From positions 1-5,899 of the forward strand of contig CAJWZI010000121.1 of assembly GCA_913049615.1 (NCBI GenBank): DNA of 5,899 bases, read 5' to 3'. Of this stretch, positions 1-5,435 are shown in pieces. The position numbers and the translations under genes are program-made. The stretch's first letter is position 1, and each line of letters starts with the position of its first letter. The notes under the pieces are model-generated. The model was given only the letters and a program-made list of their open reading frames with translations. It ran no database searches and was not told the DNA's origin. The DNA comes from an uncultured Alphaproteobacteria bacterium (GTDB taxonomy: Bacteria; Pseudomonadota; Alphaproteobacteria; GCA-2731375).

Positions 1-683
1 AGATCACGGGTCGCGTCGTTTAGGGCATTCGCATATATCAGTGCCAGCTCATCGGCGTCATCGCCCCTGGCTTGCATACTGTCGCGAATATTGTCATCAC
101 AAAGATAGGCGTACGAAATGTCATCCAGTTGCAAATAGCTGCAACCCTGCTGCACCAAATCCGCCAGTTCCGCCCGATAAGCAGCAGCTAGGTCATCCCA
201 AAATTCCGCCAAATCAGGATAAACGTTGAGGGAAATGCCCTCCCGTCCAGCTCGAAAATGCGCCATGCTGGGGCCCGGTACGGTAAATTTAGCGGTTCGG
301 TCGGTTAGCTCATTCAGATAGGTGAAATGGTCGATCATAACCGGATTATTCCGCACCAGCTTGTCGGTGATCATGGCACGGGGCGGCTGTTCATCGCTGC
401 CCTTGAAAGTACCTTTGTCCAGAGGTTTGCCTAATTCAAAGCCATCGAACCCGCTCAGAAAATCAAAATGCCACCAAGTCCGGCGATATTCGCCATCCGT
501 TATGCCTTGAAGGCCAATTTCTTCCTGCAGCGCCACGACGTCACGTATGTAACGGTTCTCCTCCTCTCTCAATGCATCGCGACTAATAATGCCTTTAGCT
601 GCTTTGGCACGAACCGCCTTCAGCGGATCCGGGCGCAAGAGACTGCCCACATGATCGGCGCGAAACGGGGGCTCGGTTCGCAT
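1..683 (-). CDS. MetE-type (cobalamin-independent) methionine synthase-family methyltransferase, C-terminus cut off by the window edge
   Basis: About 227 codons are present, read from an ATG at 683 to the left edge with no stop. The N-terminus carries the family signature RADHVGSLLRP (residues 8-18), which corresponds to the homocysteine-binding GS loop of the MetE catalytic domain. Then come DGEYRRTWWHFDF (63-75), TVPGPSM (134-140) and the YLQLDD strand (183-188). This is the single-barrel, roughly 370-residue type (COG0620, YxjG/YxjH-like), not full-length MetE. In the family it transfers a methyl group to homocysteine through a zinc thiolate; the His-x-Cys zinc site should lie just beyond the edge and cannot be checked. 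It is the last visible gene of a four-gene operon, 15 bases after the dehydrogenase stop. AGGAG at 696-700 sits 12 bases from the ATG but only 6 from an in-frame TTG (687-689), so the true start may be two codons earlier. Its methyl donor and acceptor are unknown. Confidence 0.88.
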   Translation of the reverse strand, partial: MRTEPPFRADHVGSLLRPDPLKAVRAKAAKGIISRDALREEENRYIRDVVALQEEIGLQGITDGEYRRTWWHFDFLSGFDGFELGKPLDKGTFKGSDEQPPRAMITDKLVRNNPVMIDHFTYLNELTDRTAKFTVPGPSMAHFRAGREGISLNVYPDLAEFWDDLAAAYRAELADLVQQGCSYLQLDDISYAYLCDDNIRDSMQARGDDADELALIYANALNDATRD

Positions 684-695
684 ACTCAAAACAGT

Positions 696-700
696 CTCCT
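696..700 (-). promoter_or_regulatory. Ribosome binding site of the MetE-like gene, start ambiguous
   Basis: AGGAG on the minus strand overlaps the TAG stop of the upstream dehydrogenase gene. The spacer is 6 bases to an in-frame TTG at 687-689 and 12 bases to the ATG at 681-683. The tighter spacing favours the TTG; codon preference favours the ATG. The overlap with the stop suggests translational coupling. Confidence 0.6.
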
Positions 701-1637
701 ACGATCTATCGCTATCGAGAACAGCTTCAACGTCAGCCGGATCCAACGCGAATTCGATACCAGCTCGTTCCTGTTGTAAAATCATGGCACTACGAGAATC
801 CCAATCAGCCCAACCTCGGCCAAGGGCCTCTGTCATATCCGCCACCGTGGCATTGATCAAACGCATTGGCACCCCAAATTCACGCCCCACCTCGGCAGCT
901 AAGCTGACATCTTTGTGCGCTAGCTTCAGGGCAAAATCTGCCGGCTCGTACTGATTGATTAAGTAATGATCCGCAAGACTATCGAACGTTCTCTGACGAC
1001 CGCGCGCACCTTGGCGTACCGCTTCCCACAGAGCCAGAGGCTCCACGCCCGCCTTCACCCCCATCGAAAAAACCTCGGCCAGGGCCGTTTGAATGGCATA
1101 ACCGGCGGCATTGTGTACCAGCTTAGCTATCGCACCCGCGCCGATTGGTCCGATATAGCGAACCTGATCGCCCAAAGCATCCAGGGCTGCGCGATTGGCA
1201 TTGAAAATTGCCTCGTCACCGCCGACCCAGATTGCCAGCTTGCCGGAAATCGCGCCCTTCGGCCCACCACTCACAGGTGCATCGAAACAATGCAGTCCCT
1301 TTTCCGCCATGACGCCATGAATTTTTCGGATCATGGTAGGCGAATTGGTGGACAGATCGAATAATACCGAACCTGACGACATGCCTGCGACAAGACCATC
1401 AGTTTGATCCAACGCCACCGCCTCTACTTCTGGCGGGCCTGGCAAAGACGTGAGAATAACGTCAGACCCCGTCGCTAGTTCCCGGGGCGTATCCGCCCAT
1501 TTGGCACCTGCTGCTAATTGGGGTTCTGCCACCTGGCGGCGGATGTCGTTCACAGTGACGTCAAAGCCTGCCTTAATGATATTTGTAGCGAATGAGCCAC
1601 CCATAGTGCCCAATCCGATAAATCCGATCTTCACCAT
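699..1637 (-). CDS. NAD(P)-dependent beta-hydroxyacid dehydrogenase (3-hydroxyisobutyrate dehydrogenase family)
   Basis: 312 residues, the usual family length (about 290-310). A Rossmann fold begins at once with GFIGLGTMGG (residues 5-14), the dinucleotide-binding loop. The substrate-binding signature DAPVSGGPKGAISGKL lies at 119-134. The catalytic lysine is K172 in GAGAIAKLVHN; the usual second asparagine is present at 176, with histidine at 175 where many members have asparagine. The all-helical C-terminal domain holds FALKLAHKDVSLA (235-247). Members oxidise or reduce 3-hydroxyacids such as 3-hydroxyisobutyrate, tartronate semialdehyde or gamma-hydroxybutyrate. The motifs do not settle the substrate. 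The start is an ATG three bases after the stop of the CMD-family gene, with AGGA at 1645-1648 seven bases upstream, so the two genes are almost certainly translated from one message. The operon partners point to catabolism of an unusual acid, not to the normal valine route, but this is inference. Confidence 0.92.
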   Translation of the reverse strand: MVKIGFIGLGTMGGSFATNIIKAGFDVTVNDIRRQVAEPQLAAGAKWADTPRELATGSDVILTSLPGPPEVEAVALDQTDGLVAGMSSGSVLFDLSTNSPTMIRKIHGVMAEKGLHCFDAPVSGGPKGAISGKLAIWVGGDEAIFNANRAALDALGDQVRYIGPIGAGAIAKLVHNAAGYAIQTALAEVFSMGVKAGVEPLALWEAVRQGARGRQRTFDSLADHYLINQYEPADFALKLAHKDVSLAAEVGREFGVPMRLINATVADMTEALGRGWADWDSRSAMILQQERAGIEFALDPADVEAVLDSDRS

Positions 1638-1640
1638 AGC

Positions 1641-1949
1641 CTAGTCCTGACCCTCCAAAACTTCCAAAGCCACGCGGCCAGCATTCACGGCTGTAGGCCA
1701 ACCAGAATAAAACGCCAGATGAGTTATCAGGCCGTATAATTCTTCCTTGGTGACACCGTTTTCGATCGCCCGCACCATGTGTCCCTTTAATTCCTGGGTC
1801 CGATACAGGGCAATGAGCACGGCCACCGTTGCTAGGCTGCGGTCCCGCTTGGACAATTCGGGTTGCTCCCAAACATCGCCAAATAGTACCTCGTCGCGCA
1901 ACTTGCCCAGCTGTGGGATAAGGTCATAGGGGGTCTTCTTGTCGGTCAT
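1641..1949 (-). CDS. Carboxymuconolactone decarboxylase-family protein (PcaC/CMD-like, single domain)
   Basis: 102 residues from the ATG at 1949. The sequence shows the CMD pattern: GDVWEQPELSKRDRSL (residues 24-39), the helix TVAVLIALYR (41-50), the ELKGH segment with H57, and the C-terminal ITHLAFYSGWPTAVNA stretch (75-90). There is no cysteine at all, so it is not an AhpD-type CxxC peroxidase and fits the PcaC-like branch. PcaC (about 130 residues) decarboxylates gamma-carboxymuconolactone to beta-ketoadipate enol-lactone in protocatechuate breakdown. Many short CMD proteins have unknown roles, so the exact reaction is not assigned. A protocatechuate dioxygenase subunit at the other end of the window makes a ring-cleavage role attractive. 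It lies 24 bases after the lactonase stop and 3 bases before the dehydrogenase. The start was chosen by its strong ribosome binding site; an upstream TTG at 1953-1955 is only one base from that site. Confidence 0.9.
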   Translation of the reverse strand: MTDKKTPYDLIPQLGKLRDEVLFGDVWEQPELSKRDRSLATVAVLIALYRTQELKGHMVRAIENGVTKEELYGLITHLAFYSGWPTAVNAGRVALEVLEGQD

Positions 1950-1956
1950 GGTCAAT

Positions 1957-1962
1957 CCTCCT
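1957..1962 (-). promoter_or_regulatory. Strong ribosome binding site fixing the CMD-family start
   Basis: A perfect AGGAGG on the minus strand stands seven bases before the ATG at 1947-1949. This decides against the TTG at 1953-1955, which is too close to be used. It suggests that the CMD-family protein is well translated in the operon. Confidence 0.8.
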
Positions 1963-1973
1963 AGTTGGTTATT

Positions 1974-2780
1974 TCAAATTTTGTCATCCTTTGGCGGCAC
2001 GTCTAATCGGACCACCACGTCCTGCAATTCGGGACGTGGTGCAGGGTAGCGTTGCATGACTAGCGGGTCGTGGCCGGGCACGATATGGCAATTATCGGGG
2101 GCCAAGGCGCGTAACTTGCGGTAGCTCTCTAGCATCTGGAACAAATCCTCATGCGTCAGAAAAGCGGTTTCCTGCTCAAAACTCTCGTAATAATGCGCCA
2201 CATCAGAGGCCAAAACCACCGGCCCCCGCGGACTTCTGACACGAACAGCCTGCATTCCTCGGGTATGGCCCGGCAAATGATGCACTGTGACACCGGGGGC
2301 GATTGCCTCCTCTCCATCATGAAAGATGACCCTGTCACCGTAGGTTAATCGCACCATATCAATCACATCCTCTAAGCGGAAGGAATGTCGCAGCGAGGGA
2401 TGTGTCATGGCGCGGCCAGTGACCAGAGCCATCTCGGTATCTTGAATGTGAAATTGTGCCTTGGGAAATTGCTCTAAATTGCCAGCGTGGTCGTAATGCA
2501 TGTGGGTAATGATAACGTCCTCGACTTCCTTAGCGTCCACATCAAGCAAGGCCAGACCTTCCGTGGGCGATCTCAAATAAGTGCGACCCCGGCGCTCCCC
2601 TTCCCCCCGCCCAAAGCCGACGTCGACCACAATGGTCCGCAGATGATTTCGGATGACCCAGATGAAATAATCCATAGCCAAGGGAGCGTCGTGTGGATCG
2701 CCGTGTACGAAGATTGAGCCCCTCTGGCCCATGCGCTCGCCATACTTAATAGCGAAAATTTCATAGCGGTCATCGTCCAT
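1974..2780 (-). CDS. Metallo-beta-lactamase-fold lactonase, N-acyl homoserine lactonase-like family
   Basis: 268 residues, close to the 250-280 usual for this family. All metal ligands of a two-metal hydrolase are present: HMHYDH (H93, H95, D97, H98), H172 in LPGHTRG, D193 in LASDVAH and H237 in VPGHD. The N-terminal GDPHDAPLAMDYFIWVI (residues 27-43) is typical of proteins annotated as N-acyl homoserine lactonase family. These open lactone rings in the cytoplasm; no signal peptide is visible. In AiiA-type AHL lactonases a tyrosine follows the bridging aspartate by three residues; here that place is H196, with Y197 next to it, so AHL is not an assured substrate. As first gene of an operon with a CMD-family protein and a dehydrogenase, it more likely opens a lactone in a catabolic route. 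4-Pyridoxolactonase is a precedent for this fold in catabolism. The ATG at 2780 has AAGGGA upstream at a suitable distance. Confidence 0.9.
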   Translation of the reverse strand: MDDDRYEIFAIKYGERMGQRGSIFVHGDPHDAPLAMDYFIWVIRNHLRTIVVDVGFGRGEGERRGRTYLRSPTEGLALLDVDAKEVEDVIITHMHYDHAGNLEQFPKAQFHIQDTEMALVTGRAMTHPSLRHSFRLEDVIDMVRLTYGDRVIFHDGEEAIAPGVTVHHLPGHTRGMQAVRVRSPRGPVVLASDVAHYYESFEQETAFLTHEDLFQMLESYRKLRALAPDNCHIVPGHDPLVMQRYPAPRPELQDVVVRLDVPPKDDKI

Positions 2781-2844
2781 GGCGCTTATTCCCTTTCACA
2801 TTTGCGGTTTAATGTAACATTGTCGCAAATTTGAGGTGATCCGA
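2781..2844. promoter_or_regulatory. Divergent promoter gap with nested palindromes (candidate operator)
   Basis: The 64 bases between two divergent starts hold two inverted repeats with almost the same centre. The inner one is AATGTAACATT (2811-2821), a perfect 11-bp palindrome around one base. The outer one is ATTTGCG (2800-2806) with CGCAAAT (2824-2830), seven perfect pairs. A TGT-n-ACA core resembles operators of GntR-family repressors, but that is only resemblance. Plausible -10 boxes (TTTAAT at 2808-2813, TAACAT at 2815-2820) lie inside the palindrome, so a bound protein would block transcription. No convincing -35 was found. It probably controls both the lactonase operon and the reductase gene. 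Confidence 0.5.
2833..2842 (+). promoter_or_regulatory. Extended Shine-Dalgarno fixing the reductase start
   Basis: GAGGTGATCC is complementary to ten consecutive bases of the 16S rRNA 3' end. Its GAGG core is eight bases from the ATG at 2845-2847. The GTG at 2836-2838 lies inside this site, so a start there, three codons earlier, is very unlikely. Confidence 0.85.
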
Positions 2845-3819
2845 ATGCGAATTATTATCTACGGTGCTGGTGGCATAGGCGGCGTCATTGGCGCGCAGTT
2901 ATTCCAGGGTGGAATTGATACCATTCTGATTGCCCGTGGGGACCATTTAAGAGTTATTCAGAAAAACGGATTATTTTACCGTACGCCGCACCAAGATATC
3001 GCTCTGCCCATACCAGTGGTGGATCATCCCAGCAAGATTGAATTCCGGGAAAATGATGTCGTCATGCTGACCATGAAATCGCAGCACACAGAGACGGCTT
3101 TGGACGATTTACGTGCCGCTGCCGGTGACTGGGTCCCCGTTTTCTGCTGCCAGAACGGCGTCGCAAACGAACGCATGGCTGCGCGGCGCTTTGAAAACGT
3201 ACATGCCCAACTGGTCTACCTCCCAGCCACCCAATTAGAGCCAGGTAAAGTCGTCACTCACGCTGCGGCGACCATTGGAGTGCTGGATGCCGGTGTCTAC
3301 CCCGAAGGCAATTGCAAGTTAGTAGATGAGGTCACCACGGCTTTGAATGAAAACGGGTTTTCCGCTCGGCCGAATCCCACCGTGATGAGATTCAAATACG
3401 GAAAGTTGATTATGAATCTAGGAAACGCCTTGGCAGCCGTCGCCCCGCCTGGTGACGAGACCAAAGAAATTCGGTCGCAATTACGGACCGAGGCAGAAAC
3501 CTGCTTTGCCATCGCAGGCATCGACTGCGCTAGCCCCGAGGAGGGAAAAGTGCGCCGAGGCAACTTAATGAAACAAAGCAGCGTCGCCGGCCAGGACCGG
3601 GTCGCCGGATCGTCCTGGCAAAGTCTTGCGCGTGGCACGGGTAATATTGAGACGGATTTCCTAAACGGAGAGATCGTGCTCTTGGGACGCCTGCACGGCA
3701 TTCCTACGCCCGCAAATCTCACCCTGCAACGCCTCGCCAACCACCTAGCCAGCGGCGGCGGTCCGCCGCAAAGCATTCCTTTAGCCGAAGTACAAAGACA
3801 AATAGAAGACGCTCACTAG
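2845..3819 (+). CDS. Ketopantoate reductase-family (PanE/ApbA-like) NADP-dependent 2-ketoacid reductase
   Basis: 324 residues, within the family range of about 290-340. The N-terminal Rossmann motif IYGAGGIGG is at residues 5-13. QNG (103-105) matches the conserved cofactor and substrate loop. K187 in KYGKLIMNLGN corresponds to the catalytic lysine of E. coli PanE, with the two following asparagines at N191 and N194. The C-terminal ETDFLNGEI (269-277) carries the family's catalytic glutamate (E269), preceded by the serine-rich SSWQS. PanE reduces ketopantoate to pantoate for CoA synthesis. Many paralogues in catabolic clusters act on other 2-keto or 3-keto acids, and the location opposite a lactonase/CMD operon argues for such a role. 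The ATG at 2845 is chosen for its extended ribosome binding site. It is transcribed alone; the next gene converges on it. Confidence 0.9.
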   Translation: MRIIIYGAGGIGGVIGAQLFQGGIDTILIARGDHLRVIQKNGLFYRTPHQDIALPIPVVDHPSKIEFRENDVVMLTMKSQHTETALDDLRAAAGDWVPVFCCQNGVANERMAARRFENVHAQLVYLPATQLEPGKVVTHAAATIGVLDAGVYPEGNCKLVDEVTTALNENGFSARPNPTVMRFKYGKLIMNLGNALAAVAPPGDETKEIRSQLRTEAETCFAIAGIDCASPEEGKVRRGNLMKQSSVAGQDRVAGSSWQSLARGTGNIETDFLNGEIVLLGRLHGIPTPANLTLQRLANHLASGGGPPQSIPLAEVQRQIEDAH

Positions 3820-3844
3820 TAAACTACTCCCATACTAATGAGTG
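3810..3844 (+). terminator. Imperfect hairpin spanning the reductase stop codon
   Basis: Bases 3810-3821 can pair with 3833-3844 around an 11-base loop: twelve positions with one mismatch (C3816/A3838) and one G-T wobble. The TAG stop lies in the left arm. No T-run follows, so it is not a classical intrinsic terminator. It could protect the 3' end of the message or be chance. Confidence 0.3.
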
Positions 3845-4062
3845 ACATCCAATGCATATGCCCACGCCCACGCCCGGCGTAATAAAAACAAGTCAGGCCA
3901 ATGGGCGCTAATCAGCGAGAAGGAGCAGTCTGCAGTAGGTTATTTAAACCATGGCAATGAAAACTGTCGGTCATGCCACCCCTGACGGGACCAGCACTTC
4001 TACCACCGTAAAATTGGCACGCCCTAGAACGCCAGGGATTGGTTTCTGAAATTTACACCGGA
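3820..4062. other. Convergent intergenic gap, no confident gene
   Basis: 243 bases between two convergent stops. It holds a short repeat of CCCACG (3861-3872) that merges into the 11-bp palindrome ACGCCCGGCGT (3870-3880), the hairpins listed separately, and a possible 32-codon plus-strand reading frame at 3951-4049. That frame has no ribosome binding site at a normal distance; AAGGAG at 3920-3925 is 25 bases away. No RNA gene or mobile-element end is recognisable. Confidence 0.6.
4022..4037 (-). terminator. Possible weak terminator hairpin of the crotonase gene
   Basis: Read on the minus strand, CCCTGG-CGTT-CTAGGG forms a six-pair stem with one G-T wobble and a four-base loop, 25 bases after the crotonase stop. 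A short T-run (AATTTTA) follows nine bases later. The stem is short and the T-run is not adjacent, so it is at best a weak intrinsic terminator. Confidence 0.3.
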
Positions 4063-4851
4063 TTAAGCGCCAAATTTCGGTGGGCGCTTTTCTAGAAAGG
4101 CGCGCACCCCTTCGCGTGCATCATCCGAAAGGATTAAAGTTGCCTGAGTCCTCTGTTCGAAATCAAGTACAGTATCCAGTGAAGCGCCCACAGCATTATA
4201 AACGCCTCGTTTTATGGCGGCGATGGCCTGAGGGGGACCGCTGGCGAGGCGTTCAGCGAAGGCCTGAACATTGTCCATAAAGCCGTCCGAAGAAAAAATA
4301 TGGTTAAGCAATCCCAAACGGTATGCCTCTTCCGCCTTAACGCGTTCGCCGGTCATCATCAGTTCCATCGACTTGGCGGCACCCACCAGGCGAGTTAGCG
4401 ATTCGAAACCACCCCAGTCGGGGACTAATCCAATTTTTACGAAGCTTTCTGAAAACAGTGTTTTCTCGCAGCCCAGGCGCATATCGCATGCTAAGGCCAT
4501 GTTCATTCCACCCCCCGCTGCCGGCCCGTTGATAGCTGCAATTACAGGTTGCGGCATTGTGCGCAATTTTTTGACAACTTTTTCCACGGTCCCCAAAAGA
4601 TTTGTGAAGCCAGACGTGTCATTATTTTCCTGCCACTGACCCATAGCCTCTATATCACCGCCCGCACAAAAGGCCCGACCAGCGCCAGTAATGACAACAC
4701 AGCGGACATCCAGGTCCTCAGCGTAGGCGGTAAGCTTTTCCAGCAGGACATCACGCATATTGCCCGCAAGCGCATTCATCGCCTCGGGCCTGTTTAGCGT
4801 GATCGTGGCAACGCCGTTCGTCATATCAAACAAAAAATGGGTTTCACTCAT
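4063..4851 (-). CDS. Crotonase-family enoyl-CoA isomerase/hydratase-like protein (PaaG-like active site)
   Basis: 262 residues, normal for a single-domain crotonase. The oxyanion-hole CoA motifs are intact: FCAGGDI (residues 61-67) and NGPAAGGG (108-115). The C-terminal helix motif REGVRAFLEKRPPKF (246-260) is typical. The two glutamates that activate water in rat enoyl-CoA hydratase (E144, E164) align with N117 and F137. Instead there is an aspartate, D145, in IGLVPDWGG, where PaaG-type isomerases have their catalytic Asp and 4-chlorobenzoyl-CoA dehalogenase its nucleophile. I therefore infer an isomerase or another reaction on an acyl-CoA, probably not simple hydration. The frame stays open 33 codons further upstream to 4950. 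I chose the ATG at 4851 because GGAG stands seven bases before it and because the homology begins there. It is divergent from the ABM-pcaH pair and may share its regulation. Confidence 0.88.
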   Translation of the reverse strand: MSETHFLFDMTNGVATITLNRPEAMNALAGNMRDVLLEKLTAYAEDLDVRCVVITGAGRAFCAGGDIEAMGQWQENNDTSGFTNLLGTVEKVVKKLRTMPQPVIAAINGPAAGGGMNMALACDMRLGCEKTLFSESFVKIGLVPDWGGFESLTRLVGAAKSMELMMTGERVKAEEAYRLGLLNHIFSSDGFMDNVQAFAERLASGPPQAIAAIKRGVYNAVGASLDTVLDFEQRTQATLILSDDAREGVRAFLEKRPPKFGA

Positions 4852-5107
4852 CGTCTCTCTCCAACAAATCTTCCCTTGGCCTATCGCAAACCGACCAATC
4901 CAGCAAGACAAGCTAGTATTTGCGACGACATGGAGATCCGAAGGGAACATCCGCGCCGATCTGCAAGGCCATCATAATTACGGCATCATAAATTTTGTGA
5001 TCCACATCTTCTATCTTGACGGAGATTGATCACCCTATTGGAATACCCTAGCCACCTTTGCTTCGGGCGGCTAATAATACACAACCCGACAGTGCAGGAG
5101 AGAACCC
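4852..5107. promoter_or_regulatory. Divergent regulatory region between the crotonase and ABM-pcaH genes
   Basis: 256 bases without a convincing gene. Visible elements: TCGCAAA (4884-4890) and ATTTGCGA (4918-4925), an everted pair; a direct repeat ATCATAA (4971-4977 and 4985-4991); the near-palindrome at 4985-5001; TGTG-ATC-CACA (4996-5006). For the plus strand, AATAAT (5073-5078) matches the -10 consensus in five of six bases, with TAGCCA (5049-5054) as a moderate -35 at an 18-base spacing. TTGACG at 5016-5021 is a better -35 but has no good -10. The crotonase promoter is not clear. AGGAG at 5096-5100 is the ribosome binding site of the ABM gene. Confidence 0.5.
4985..5001. promoter_or_regulatory. 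17-bp near-palindrome, candidate regulator site
   Basis: ATCATAAATTTTGTGAT has eight-base arms around one centre base, with a single mismatch (T4989/G4997). Its left arm repeats the ATCATAA found 14 bases upstream at 4971. It lies upstream of both plus-strand promoter candidates, which suits an activator of the ring-cleavage genes. No regulator gene is visible in the window. Confidence 0.35.
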
Positions 5108-5425
5108 ATGAGCGCCGTTAGCGTTATTGCCGTTATCACAACCAATTCTGGCCAAAGAGAAACTATTCTAGAGGCATTCCGTGCCAATATGCCTGCCGTT
5201 CATGCCGAAGACGGCTGTATCGAATATTTTCCTACCATTGACGCCGAGGGTATGGGCAGTTTTCAGACACCCTTTGGCGAGGACACATTTGTCGTAATCG
5301 AAAAGTGGGCTAGCAAGGAACATTTGATGGCCCATGCCGCATCCCCGCATATGAAGGAGTATGCTTCAAAAACGAAGGACTTAATCGCTGACAGGACCAT
5401 TCACGTCTTGTCGTCGGCGTCGTAA
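5108..5425 (+). CDS. Small antibiotic-biosynthesis-monooxygenase (ABM) domain protein, YgiN-like
   Basis: 105 residues, the normal size of a single ABM ferredoxin-like domain (dimeric alpha+beta barrel). Recognisable are the first strand VSVIAVITT (residues 4-12), the helix ending in AVHAEDGCIEY (30-40), the central FVVIEKWASKEHLMAH (61-76) and the SPHMKEY segment (79-85). The loop at 46-60 is longer than in YgiN itself. Such proteins include cofactor-free quinol oxygenases and many of unknown role; the fold does not prove oxygenase activity. The gene starts at an ATG with AGGAG seven bases upstream and ends ten bases before pcaH, so the two are probably cotranscribed. It may oxidise or protect a hydroxylated aromatic or quinone linked to the dioxygenase substrate, which is inference. 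Confidence 0.85.
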   Translation: MSAVSVIAVITTNSGQRETILEAFRANMPAVHAEDGCIEYFPTIDAEGMGSFQTPFGEDTFVVIEKWASKEHLMAHAASPHMKEYASKTKDLIADRTIHVLSSAS

Positions 5426-5435
5426 ACCTCGCAAC

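Noticed and set aside
966..1364. 132-codon plus-strand frame opposite the hydroxyacid dehydrogenase
   Set aside because: It overlaps conserved dehydrogenase motifs on the other strand and shows no family signature itself.
2836..2844. GTG start for the ketopantoate reductase-like gene
   Set aside because: The GTG is part of the extended Shine-Dalgarno sequence for the ATG at 2845, and the Rossmann strand begins right after that ATG.
3297..3776. 159-codon minus-strand frame inside the reductase gene
   Set aside because: It is a shadow: the plus-strand frame has full family motifs, while this one matches nothing recognisable and has no promoter context.
3861..3880. CCCACG repeats and ACGCCCGGCGT as a terminator
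   Set aside because: The stem is short and is followed by an A-rich, not T-rich, stretch on the plus strand; on the minus strand the T-run is on the wrong side.
4852..4950. A 33-codon N-terminal extension of the crotonase gene from an ATG at 4950
   Set aside because: The extension does not resemble any crotonase N-terminus, and the ATG at 4851 has a well-placed GGAG. The extra codons lie in the regulatory gap.
4996..5006. TGTGATCCACA as a CRP/FNR site
   Set aside because: The half-sites are three bases apart, whereas CRP needs a six-base spacing between TGTGA and TCACA.
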